Shown: in pieces, positions 46,981 through 56,926 of the stretch
How positions within the stretch are numbered: position 1 is the stretch's first letter
Layout of the letters: the number at the start of each line of letters is the position of its first letter
Assembly: GCA_950295325.1 (NCBI GenBank)
Contig: OX485806.1
Coordinates: 45,067,169 to 45,131,168 of the forward strand
DNA from: Polytrichum commune
Taxonomy: Eukaryota > Streptophyta > Polytrichopsida > Polytrichales > Polytrichaceae
Length of the DNA: 64,000 bases
Direction of reading: 5' to 3'
Notes under the pieces: generated by a model
Databases searched by the model: none
Seen by the model: the letters and a program-made list of their open reading frames with translations, nothing else
Told to the model about the DNA's origin: nothing
Position numbers and translations under genes: made by a program

Positions 46981-47345
46981 CATGAACTTTCAAGGTCATG
47001 CACACACAGCAAATACGTGGTGCTACACAACGCAGAGAACTATGGAGAGAATTCTTTGAAGAACCGCTCTCGTTGTATCATTATGCCACTGAATAGCACC
47101 TTAATGTGTAGTCGCCAAAAGACCGCAGATTTGGTTTCCGAGTTTACAAACTCTCAAGGTTGTGTGTGCATGAACTTTCAAGGTCATGCACACACAACAA
47201 ATACGTGGTGCTACATAGCGCAGAGAACAATGGAGAGAATTCTTTGAAGAACCGCTCAAGTTGTACCATTATGCCACTGAACAACACCTTGATGTGTAGT
47301 CACCAAAAAACCGCAAATTTGGTTTCCGAGTTTACGAACTCTTCA
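46981..47345. repeat. Two tandem copies of a 188-bp unit
   Basis: Starts at 46981 and 47169, both CATGAACTTTCAAGGTCATG. They share ACGTGGTGCTACA, GAGAATTCTTTGAAGAACCG and TTTGGTTTCCGAGTTTAC. The second copy diverges after about 47345. No coding function apparent. Confidence 0.8.
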
Positions 47346-48213
47346 GTCTTGAAATTGGGGGCTTCCAATATGGCATTCAGAAGGTTTGCAAAACACCATT
47401 TTGGCTTTGTATCAGAGATCCCACAGTAGCCAAAATTACAGTCAAACCACAAAGAAGGCCAATTTGCAGTCGTTTGGTGACTGCAGAACAGGATGTTCAA
47501 AAAAATGCAATGGGGAAGCGATTGTGGATCTTTATCCCATAATTTTTTTATTGACAGTGCAGTAGAGAACTTTGTCCTAAATAACCGCCACCAAAATCGG
47601 CAACGGTTGCGTGGACCATCGCGATCTGCAGTCCGCAAATGTAGTTACAGTAAAATGTAGTGCACTTTTGATGTACCTTTGAAAAGATATGTTGAAGACC
47701 TTCACAACGTCACACTATACCCCCCAAGTTTTCCAGTATTTCAGACCCTAGACACCAAAAACAAATGTGCAGTCATTTGGGCACAGCGGAACTGGTTGAT
47801 GCTTGAACCGCAACTGATTCTGGTTGCGATTCTTTATGGCGTTGGAAGTTTTGTGTTCCACGAATCCGAGAGACACACAAAGATAGTTCGAGTGCATGTT
47901 GCTAGTGCTTGATTGACATGCCATCCTTGGTTTTTTCTCGCCTTTTCATCGGTCGAAGGCTGCCAATAATGAGAGCTAGGAAGGGAACTCCACTTTTGCA
48001 TGCCAATCTTTTTGCACACTGGCTAGCTTACACAATTAATCACATGCATTGATAAATGATGAAAGAGTAGTACTACGGGAATTGCAGCAACTCCATTCAT
48101 ATATCCATGAATTTCATATATAAACAACATTTGCTTCAAATTATTTCTTCAATATCACTGAAGGAATTTAACAAAAGCAAAATATACATATATGTAGTTG
48201 TGAACACCATATG
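47346..48213. other. Non-coding flank of the copia element
   Basis: No recognisable gene. Open frames on both strands are short and domain-free. Downstream of about 48010 the sequence is AT-rich up to the copia LTR. Confidence 0.5.
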
Positions 48214-48398
48214 TGTTGAAACCCTATGCACACACACGTAGTTTACTTCAGTAATTCTGTATAGACCACTTAGGGTTACCACTTACCTTAAGGTTACCTC
48301 AGATGGTTAGGGTTCTTCCGGTATAAGTACAATGTATCTCTCTTGAAATAATTGAACTGAATCGTTCCAAAGCAGTGACTTCTACTTTAGTTTCTACA
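48214..48398 (+). repeat. 5' LTR of the copia element (185 bp)
   Basis: Begins TGTTGAAACCC and ends TTTCTACA, directly before the primer binding site. The TG start could be two bases earlier. A TATAAG box lies at 48322-48327. No second copy was found, so the left edge is inferred from the TG...CA rule. Confidence 0.65.
48322..48327 (+). promoter_or_regulatory. TATA box of the copia LTR
   Basis: TATAAG within CCGGTATAAGTAC, about 75 bp before the LTR end. The position suits transcription start within the LTR. Confidence 0.45.
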
Positions 48399-48410
48399 TG
48401 GTATCAGAGC
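48399..48410 (+). other. Primer binding site for initiator tRNA-Met
   Basis: TGGTATCAGAGC immediately follows the LTR. It is the standard complement of the plant initiator tRNA-Met 3' end. Confidence 0.9.
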
Positions 48411-48539
48411 AGGTTTAGGAATAGATCTACATCTCTTAGCCACACCTCACTCTCTCTCTCGACCTTCATGTCAACCATAGAAAACCTAGAAGGAGATACA
48501 ACAATTACTCAACAAGCACGCACCACTCAACACAACATC

Positions 48540-49583
48540 ATGGCTGGAGACAATGGACTTTTGGAGAGCTACCACCTCGATGGAGGAGCAAACTTCGGAG
48601 TATGGGCATACCGAATGAAGAATCTGCTTCAAAAGGACGGGTGTTTTCACTACTACCTCACACCTCCGAGCAAGATCATGAGTGAAGAAGAGAAAATGGC
48701 ACGACAGCAAGTCTTGAGCATCATCAACAGCAATGCAAAGAACAACGCCCTCAAATTCTTTCATCGCTACTATGATCCATACGAATGTTGGACCGGATTG
48801 AAGGCAAAATACGAATCCGACAGCAGTCCTCGTTGAGTGATGCTCATAGACAAGTTTTTTGCTTTGAGAAAAACATAATCAACCTCTATGGACACTCATC
48901 TCACCGTAGTTCGAGAGATCGCAAACCTCCTAGAAGAAGTGGACGTCAACATCCCTGAAGACATCATTGTTTACTACACCTTGAAGAACCTGCCAAAATA
49001 ATACGAAATTTTCAAGAGGATGTAGATCTCCGCCTAAACCCGGCCAACTTACGAAAAGCTCGAAGCGAAGCTCATTTCGGAAAAAACATCAATACGGTTG
49101 GAGACCTAGCAGAAGGAAGATGGTGAAGCCTTCTTTCTCCATCATGACAGACCAAAAAGATCCCAGCCTACATCGAGATACAGACACCCTCCAACGGCTC
49201 CCAACTCCAGACACTACACCACCCACAGAAGATACACGGATTCGGGAGGACCCTCCGCACCGAGATACTCGAATCAAGTGAACCCCCCGACACACCTCGG
49301 GGTAACACAGAAAGGGAACACATCTGCAACCTACCAACCTCGTTACAGATCCAAGGGACCTGACAAACGGAGAAATGATTTATGCAGCTTCTGCGGCCTC
49401 GACGGACACTTCGAACAGGAATGTGATCTAAGATTGATACTAGACCGCATGAAGGAGTATTAGCACAGACTGCTTGAACGCCGCAGTAAAAATCTCAACG
49501 GACAGGTACACCACCTGGAAGAACCATTTGAGGTACACAATCAGGACCAGGACTTTGAAAACTTTGGACTAGCAAATCAAGTC
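48540..49583 (+). pseudogene. Copia gag with CCHC zinc knuckle
   Basis: Starts at ATG 48540 (MAGDNGLLESYHLDG). N-terminal copia gag features include FGVWAYRMKNLLQKDGC and the LTVVREIANLLEE region. The nucleocapsid knuckle CSFCGLDGHFEQEC (C-x2-C-x4-H-x4-C) lies at about 49385-49426. In-frame stops at 48834, 48876, 48999, 49023, 49035, 49107 and 49461 are each one transition away from Gln or Arg codons. It would form the virus-like particle and package element RNA. Confidence 0.85.
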
Positions 49584-51139
49584 ATGGATGCTTGCCTAGT
49601 AGAACTAAATATGGTAGAGACACCTCAGCAGACAAACTCTTGGTATCTTGATTCTGGAGCCACACATCATGTGTCCGGAGATCCCTTAGCATTTACATCA
49701 ATCTACCCAACTAGTCGGGCTCGTGTCCGTTCTACAGGAGGTCAGAATCGAGTCGGAAATTTTGACATCCAATTTTTGTCTGGAACAATAAAGTCTATTT
49801 CATCTGTCCTCTACACCCCAGGAATCACGAAAAATTTACTGAGTTTAGGGTCCTTGGCCGACCAGCACAAGACCCTTGTCTTCAAATCTGAAGAATGCTT
49901 CATGATTGACAACGCCACCTTCAAAGTAGAAGCGTTTGCTCCCAGAGAGAACAGAAAAGGTCTATACAAGCTGGAAGGCAATCAAACAAACCTAGGACCA
50001 GAAGCAAATTCACTTCATCTTGGCTCACAAGCTGATCTCCGGCATAAGAGACTCGGACATTTTCATACCCGCGGCATGCAGCGCATGATCAATTCTGGGG
50101 CGGTCAGTGTTATGCCAAAGCTTCATTTCTTGAAATAGACATGTAGCGGCTGCCAACTCGGGATACAAACTAGAACTAAGATGCCCAAAGAAGCCACGTA
50201 TCACGTTTCGAAAATCTTAGAACTAGTCTACTCAGACGTATGCAGACCTTTCAAAATCAACTCCACAGGTGGAGCACAATACTTTGTCACCTTTGTAGAC
50301 GATTTCTCAAGAAAACTATGGGTTCACTTTATCTCCCACAAAAGCGAGGTTCTGACAAAATTTCATTACTTTGTGCTTCTCATGGAAAGCTCCATCAGAC
50401 ACACCATCCAAACTCTCCGCACCGATAACGGAGGCAAATACACATCTCAAGCCTTCAACGATTTTTTTTCCTCAAAAGGAATAACTAGAAAGCTCACTCC
50501 GCCCTACACACCACAACACAACGGCGTGGCCAAACGCCAAAACCGATCCCTACTGGACATCACCCGGTGCCTCCTACTCGATAAGGGTGTACCAGGTCAT
50601 CTATGGGGAGAAGCGATCAAGGCGGCCAACATCATCTTAAACATTTGATCGATTAAACGACATCCTGACAAGACACCGAACAAATTTTTTTCCGGTAAGA
50701 AACCTTTTGTAACATACTTACGCATCTTTGGTTCCCCAGCCTTCGCACATATTCCCAAACCATCTAGAACAAAACTTGAACCTCGCTCTGAAAGTTGCGA
50801 ACTGCTAAACTTCGACGAGGATGCCAAGGCATACAGATGCTACCGACCATCCACTAGGAAGGTCTTTCTCTCTCGAGACGTCTACATCGAAGAAGATACC
50901 CACAGCCACAGAACTAGACCCTCTTCAAACAGATTGCACAGCCAACAACACTCCTGCGCCCACAAGGAGCGAGAAACTGCACACATTTTCAACCTTATAA
51001 AGGCCTCCTCTCTACCCACAGGAGGAACCTTGCCCTACACCGTAGTCTTTGCCCACTCAGTCAAGAGTGTCGATGAAGACCCCCCCACCTTTGCCCAACA
51101 CTACCAACTTCCCCGCCGTCGCCGACCCTTTCTGCAGCA
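49584..51139 (+). pseudogene. Copia protease and integrase
   Basis: The protease active site is WYLDSGATHHVSG near 49641-49679, with the typical LYTPGITKNLLSLG downstream. A pre-integrase zinc region (HKRLGHFHTRGM, later CSGCQLG) precedes the integrase core, where Asp residues lie in YSDVCRPF and LRTDNGGKY. The third catalytic residue, normally Glu in NGVAERxNR, is Lys (NGVAKRQNR, codon AAA), consistent with a G-to-A change. Stops: TAG 50136 and TGA 50646. The region from 50649 on continues the integrase C-terminus (FGSPAFAHIP). Confidence 0.88.
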
Positions 51140-54100
51140 ATGCTGACCCTCTCTGCCACAACGCCGACCCTCTTTGTCGCAACGCCCCCTTCACCGACCT
51201 CTCCTGCACCTCCCGCTTCTGACCACCTTCAAAGATCCGACCGCATACACCGTTTCCCGCGACATCTCCAAGACTTCGTAGCCCACCTTCACCTGGAAGA
51301 AAATGACTCCATCTCCGACGAGCAGACCGATCATCTTACATTTCAAACAGCCAACACCAACCCACACTGGCAAGCGGCCATGCAAGCCGAAATTTATTCC
51401 ATCCACAGCAATCACACCTGGACCTTGGTGTCGCTTCCTATCAACAAAAAGACCATCACCTCCCGATGGGTATACAAGCTCAAACCTGGCCTCAATGGGG
51501 GCCCAACTCGCTACAAGGCTCGCCTAGTTGCCAAAGGCTACGAACAAAAGTTTGGCATTGATTTCACGGACGCCTTCCCCCCGGTTGTACGCTAGGAAAC
51601 TATCTGAATTCTCATGGCCATTGCTATGCACCTCAACTGGCCAATTCATCAACTGGACGTACTCACAACTTTTCTCAACGGTGTCCTTGACGGCGACGTG
51701 TACATGTACCAACCTCAAGGCTTTGTCCAACCAGGACAAAGCCATCTCGTCTGCAAGCAATTAAAATCCTTATATGGTCTCCGCCAGAGTCCTCGAGCTT
51801 GGTATGCCCGTCTTCACACTGCTCTTCTGGCCTAGAACTTGTGAGCCCAAATTCGTGCTCACATGTGTTCTCAATCTCATAAAACATTAAAACTTAGATT
51901 TAGTTGCTACACTGAATATTCGAAAAGATAAAAAGAGTTATGTTTTTTAACTTGGATTTGAATTAATTTAGAGCATTGGTGGTGAGTTACGTAGTGCCAA
52001 AAGTTTGGAAGAATTAAGTTAGGAGTTAGTGTGGTTTGTTAAGTGCTTGTAGTGTAGAAGGATTGAGTTAAGGGTAGTTGTAGCTAGTAAAGTACGTAGG
52101 GTTAAGGTTAAGGGAGGCCAAGCCTCCTTGCTTGGAATAAGACTTGTGGTTGTTCATTTTAGGGGGGACTCACTGTGCCCTAGGAAAATCCGGATCACCA
52201 GACATGTGAGGCAGTTGGAGCGGCTGTTGTGGTCCAGGGGACTCTTTCGCATTCACGGAAGAAAAAAAGGGTAGGTCGAAGAAGAGGGTTACGTGTGAGC
52301 GAGGGAGGAGAGGAGCTGCTGTCGGCCGTAGAAGAGAGGAGAAAAATGGTGCCACGGCGTTGAGGTGAGCATCCTCGACCAGGTTGTGATGAGGCAAGGA
52401 TGGAGGCGAGGGGAAGCAAGGGAGAGAATGATTGAGCAGGAAGGGGGTTGGACTTACACCAACCTCCGAAGGAGGGATGCCACGCCGAATAGGGGATTCG
52501 GATGCGGCCAGGTGCTTGCTGCACAACTCAAGGGGAAAGGAGCGATTACTCTGCCTATTGTTACATTGAGGTTGAAGTTCTCGGATTGGGTAATGTGGAG
52601 GGGGAGTTCATGAGCCTAGGAGCCAGTGCTCACGACTCCTCCCAGCTCCTTCAAATCTGTGAATTTCTGTGAATGTGAGGAGACCAGACTGGCAAAATTG
52701 GGTGTTGGCAAAGAAGTGGTAAGCTGTTGGATTGAAATTAGCGAATTCAAGGCAATGCCGCACTTGATGACGGCCAGCCAAAGAGTGCAGTGCTGAAGTA
52801 GGAGGGTTGTGAGGTTGTTGAGCTTGGACGTTCCAGAGTCGTCGTGCTGCTGGAGAAAAACCTGGAAGCACAAGGATCAGGTCAAATTACGTGAGGAATG
52901 GCTTGAGTTGGGGGCTACCTTCTTCCGAGCAGGCAATGGTCTCAAATTGAAAGAGGAGCTGGTAGAGGCTAGTCGGCACCGAGGCAAGCTGTATCACTGA
53001 GGGGCTTGACGAGGACCCGAGGGTGAAGGAAAACAGTGACTTAGTACTTGCAGAAGCCCAGTCCAGGGGCTTGGGAAAATAGGGGAGGCAAAATTATTAA
53101 ATTAGAATTTGAATATGTAGGTAGGAGAGTTAAGGAATGAAGCCCAATAAGCCACTTATGTGAAATGGGGGTGCCTCTAGGTTATTAGGGATTAGATTAT
53201 TTAGTTAATTAGCATATAGGATAGATAGAAGACTGGGAGTGAAAGTGGATGTTAGTGTTGTGATTGTGTGACAATTGTCATAGGTGCATGAAGTATTTCT
53301 CAATACTCAAGCCTTGTGACGTTGAATAAAAAGAATGTATTCAATATTTATGTTGTTGGAGTATGAGTAGTGGGTCCCCAAGGCTAAAGAGTCAAGCAAT
53401 GACATGTGAGCCCTAGGCTACCACCCGGACCACAAACGGATAAAGATGGTGGTTTAAGGCTGACAGAACCTAACACAATCTAACTCTGACCCTAATCTCC
53501 ATTTTCCTCACATAGGTATTGACATTGTGGCTCTACTAGTCTATGTTGATGACATTCTTGTCACAGGCAACAATCCACGCCTCATCACTCAACTCAAAGA
53601 CCACCTACATCGAACTTTCAAGACTAATGACCTCAGCCCCATTCAACGGTACCTAGGCGTCCAGTTTGACAGAGATGCATCTGGCTTACACATGCATCAG
53701 ACTGAGTATGCACTCAACATTCTCCACCAATTCAACATGGAGCACTGCGCCCCATTCCACACCCCTCTCCCCGAAGGCCTGGTACTCTCTAAACACACTA
53801 CCACCCCCCATGTTGATGCTACCATCTATAGAATGCTAGTAGGCAAGCTTCTCTTTCTTACCTAAATCCGACCAGATATCACACATGTTGTCAGTGTACT
53901 TAGTAGATTCATGCAAAATCCCCAAGAAGCACACTTGCAAGCTGCAAAACATATCTTGCGTTATGTGCGCCGGTATCCAGACTTAGGCTTGTTCTTCGAA
54001 CCAGGGGAGGAGAATCGTCTACATGGATATACCGACGCAAATTATGGCCATGACATAGACGATATGATCTCAATAGGAGCATACATGTTCTTCCTAGGAA

Positions 54101-54148
54101 AAACTCCTATCTCCTGGAACTCCAAGAAACAATCCAGTACCTTGTCGT
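51140..54148 (+). pseudogene. Copia reverse transcriptase and RNase H, interrupted by solo LTR 4
   Basis: RT starts in the frame entered near 51140: WQAAMQAEIYSIHSNHTW, SRWVYKLKP, RYKARLVAKGYEQ, DFTDAFPPV, LDVLTTFLNG, LYGLRQSPRAWY. The LTR at 51840-53465 cuts between this and VALLVYVDDILVTGNN, which holds the YVDD catalytic box. RNase H follows (HGYTDANYGHDIDD, FFLGKTPISWNSKKQSS) and is truncated at about 54148. Stops: TAG 51593, TGA 51605, TAG 51833, TAA 53863. Confidence 0.9.
51840..53465 (+). repeat. Solo LTR 4 (TGTGAGCCC family), inserted in copia RT
   Basis: Starts TGTGAGCCCAAATTCG and ends GGTTTAAGGCTGACA, flanked by GAACT (51835-51839) and GAACC (53466-53470). The 5-bp duplication has one transition. 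Removing 1,631 bp restores the copia frame. Near its end it has an AATAAA at about 53325, and CCACCCGGACCACAAACGG like the other copies. No coding sequence. Confidence 0.88.
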
Positions 54149-56285
54149 AGCACGGTGGTGACGTATTCATTAAATTAACCTGATAAACGCGTAAAACGTC
54201 ACAGCCGCGCCAAGTTCGTTCCCACGAAGAACCTGCGGTCGTTCACAACACGGAGGGAGGAAATCTTTCACTAACACACACACAAGAAACACCAGAAACT
54301 AAGATAATACAAATCGGATTAAGAAATCCGGGATATTACGGAAATTATAGCACGGAAATTTCTGCCTTCCCGGTAGTGGACCGAGGTAGGGAACACAACA
54401 CAAACTATGGACAAGCTCCCACCCAAGACTAGGAACAACAATAGACTCAGCGTCCCGAATCCATAGTATAACAACTATATACACTCCATTCTAAGATTCT
54501 TTATTACGGGTCATGACTTTCGGGATAAGGTTTCCGCGATAGAGGTAGCGGATCTTACCTGTATTTCCACTATCCGCTAGATTTTTGATCGTGTCACAAG
54601 GACAATAATTCTAGTGTTTTAGGCTAGAATGCTCAGAGAGACTTGGTAGTTGTTCATCAGGATCTCGCCCTTTGGGTTGGTTTCTCCGGGTTGTCTCCCT
54701 ATCTGTCGCAACCCTTGCTAGCCCCCTTAGCAATCTTGCCAATTTTCCTTTCTAGCAAAGGTTACGAGCGCTAACCCTTCGCATACCGCCATGCTAATGG
54801 TTAGCTCCTCCTACCCCGGACCTTATAGTTCATAGGAGGGAACCAACCCTCCTACTTTGCTTTTGGGACTCACCCCTTAATCGGTAACCCATTCCTAGAT
54901 GTGGACCTCCATCCATGGAAGTCCAATCCCATGTTGATCATCGCGTTGCCAGAGCAACACTACAACAACCCGAACCATACTAGGCAACTATGGCCTCACA
55001 TTGGGCCAATGCCCATGGAGGCCGTGCCGTTCGGCCTCGGGTGGGTGAGGCCACACCACCTCACCCATATAAGCCTCTAGGACTCTACGCGGGGCCCCTA
55101 CCCCACCGTCAAGAGACCTCTTGTCTCTCTACCAAGAGTTGGGGCCAATTAGACATTTTCCCTTAGCTGCTGGGCCTAGAAAGCCCCAAGCAGCTTCAGA
55201 CCATCATAACTTCCTTGTCCGATGTCTAATGCTAACAAGCGACCACTCCATCTTCATTTACGCTTCACGTAGATGCCGATGGACTCCATCTTTGCCCCGT
55301 TTGGGCGAGTGTTGAGGAAGTCATGCCTGTTTGAACCTTGGCAGTCCCGGGAATCACACCCAGGCACTGCTGTACCAGGGCGCTGTCCCGGGACAGTGCC
55401 CCACTCAAATGGCCCTAACTCCTAGCTCACACCTCCGATTGAGGTGTTCTTGAGCATTCTAGAATGGGAAACTTAGTAGTGTGAGCGTAGAGCAGAGAGC
55501 GGAGATTGGAGAGCAGAAAATTTTGACTTTGTTGGATAATTTTAGGACAAGCGGTGCCTATTTCCGTGGAATTTATAGATAGAGTGAATTCAATTTGTTG
55601 GAAAGGCACCCCATTCCCGTGGAGATTATAACGCATCTTGGTTCGAGAAACAAGTAGAACCTAAAGGCGTGGAAGAATGTATTTGTTATCAAAGATCTTA
55701 TAGTCTAGGTTTCAAATGGTTTCATATTAAATTAGGGCTGATGTCATCAATTGAAATCGAACAACAACATAAGAATCCACCTTTGGGAGGTAGGCCTAAC
55801 ACAAAATCAAAAGACCCTATCATTTTGAATATTCACAACCGTTGATTTATTTTGTTTTTATCATGTGTGAAGACTCACATGAATAGAAATCCATTGAAAT
55901 AGCATTTGAATGAGGGCCTGGTCACATATGGCTTCATACTAGACTTGAAAATCCGTGACCACACTACATAATTTTGGAGGTGTCTTGGGACGGCCTTTGG
56001 ACACCTTCTCGTGGGCTCTCACAATTCATGGTCACAGCTCTTGGCTCGTGTGTGAAGTAGCCCTTAAATGTACTTAAGTGTTCTTAAATGATTTTGTCCA
56101 AAGTGATACATTGCCCCAAGTAGCTAGGGTATTCTTTCCAAGTATTCTTAGACCTTCTGATGAAGGAGCGGAATGTTTTACAAAATATTTGATTGGCCGA
56201 GAAAATGTAGGTGAAGTTAGGTGTCAAACTCAAGAGTTACAAAAATGTGTATCCAGTTAAAAAATGAGAATCCAAATAAATGTGG
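54149..56285. other. Unassigned sequence downstream of the truncated copia element
   Basis: No recognisable gene. It begins abruptly after the RNase H break (TAGCACGGTGGTGACG), which suggests another insertion. 54990-55430 is C-rich, with recurrent GGCCTC and CCCGGGACAGTGCCCC-type words. No LTR termini or target duplication could be fixed. Confidence 0.4.
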
Positions 56286-56289
56286 CCTA

Positions 56290-56575
56290 AATGAGAATCT
56301 GGCCTGCCCATCTAGTCTCACTTCCGAAGTGAGAGCCCTCCAAAAAACACAAATATTCAACATATGAATCAAAGTTGAGAATGTGGCCTATCCATCTAGG
56401 CTCTCGGAAGTGAGAGCATCCAAAAAAACAGAAACATTCTTAATATGAATCAAAGTTGAGAATCTGGCCTACGCATCTAGTCTCACTTCCGAAGTGAGAG
56501 CATCCAAAAAACAAAAAGATTCATCATATGAATCAAAGTTGAGAATGCGGTTCACACATATAGTCTCTTGGAACC
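56290..56575. repeat. Tandem array 1: about 3.5 units of 82-90 bp with a 17-bp palindrome
   Basis: Each unit runs GAGAATCTGGCCTACGCATC, CTAG, a palindrome, GCATCCAAAAAA, ATATGAATCAAAGTT. The palindrome CTCACTTCCGAAGTGAG is perfect at 56317-56333 and 56482-56498 and damaged in the middle unit. The layout (CTAG, palindrome, ATATGAATC) parallels array 2 with a different palindrome. Confidence 0.8.
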
Positions 56576-56691
56576 AACAGGGTCCCTACATTGCCCAACA
56601 CCTTAACTTGAGAAATATCAACCTAACCAAAAAAGATACAACCCCATCCACCCGAACCTATCTTAAATCTCGTCCTTGATTCCTACACTAA

Positions 56692-56715
56692 GACCCACTC
56701 GGTTCCGAGAGGGTC
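56692..56715. repeat. Isolated copy of the array-2 palindrome
   Basis: GACCCACTCGG, TT, CCGAGAGGGTC: the array-2 hairpin with one changed base, 2.7 kb from the main array and on the other side of the methyltransferase-like gene. Confidence 0.75.
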
Positions 56716-56926
56716 AAATTTCAGCCAAACAACAAAGTAGTTGAATCTATCAACCAAGTAGTTGAACATATGTACAAAATTAATACAAGCCTTCAACCTT
56801 CAAGAGCAATTGAAAACAAACGACAACATAAGATGAAGAAGGAGTTGAATGTGGTTTGCAAAAGGCACATGAAAATTCCACAAATGAACTTATAAAAAAA
56901 CTCAAACATAAACGCACGAGGCGTAG

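Larger units (their letters stand above)
48214..54148 (+). mobile_element. Ty1/copia retrotransposon, 3' truncated, split by a solo LTR
   Basis: Order on the plus strand: LTR (48214-48398), primer binding site, gag with CCHC knuckle, protease, integrase, RT, RNase H. Integrase before RT identifies copia. Removing LTR 4 and one target duplication leaves one continuous frame across the insertion. From 48540 to about 51140 the whole gag-protease-integrase region stays in one frame, and after one frameshift there a second frame runs to the end. Thirteen in-frame stops remain. RNase H stops abruptly at about 54148 and no 3' LTR was found. Confidence 0.88.

Noticed and set aside
54149-56285. Search for the missing copia 3' LTR
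   Set aside because: No match to TGTTGAAACCC...TTTCTACA was found; the copia element appears truncated here.
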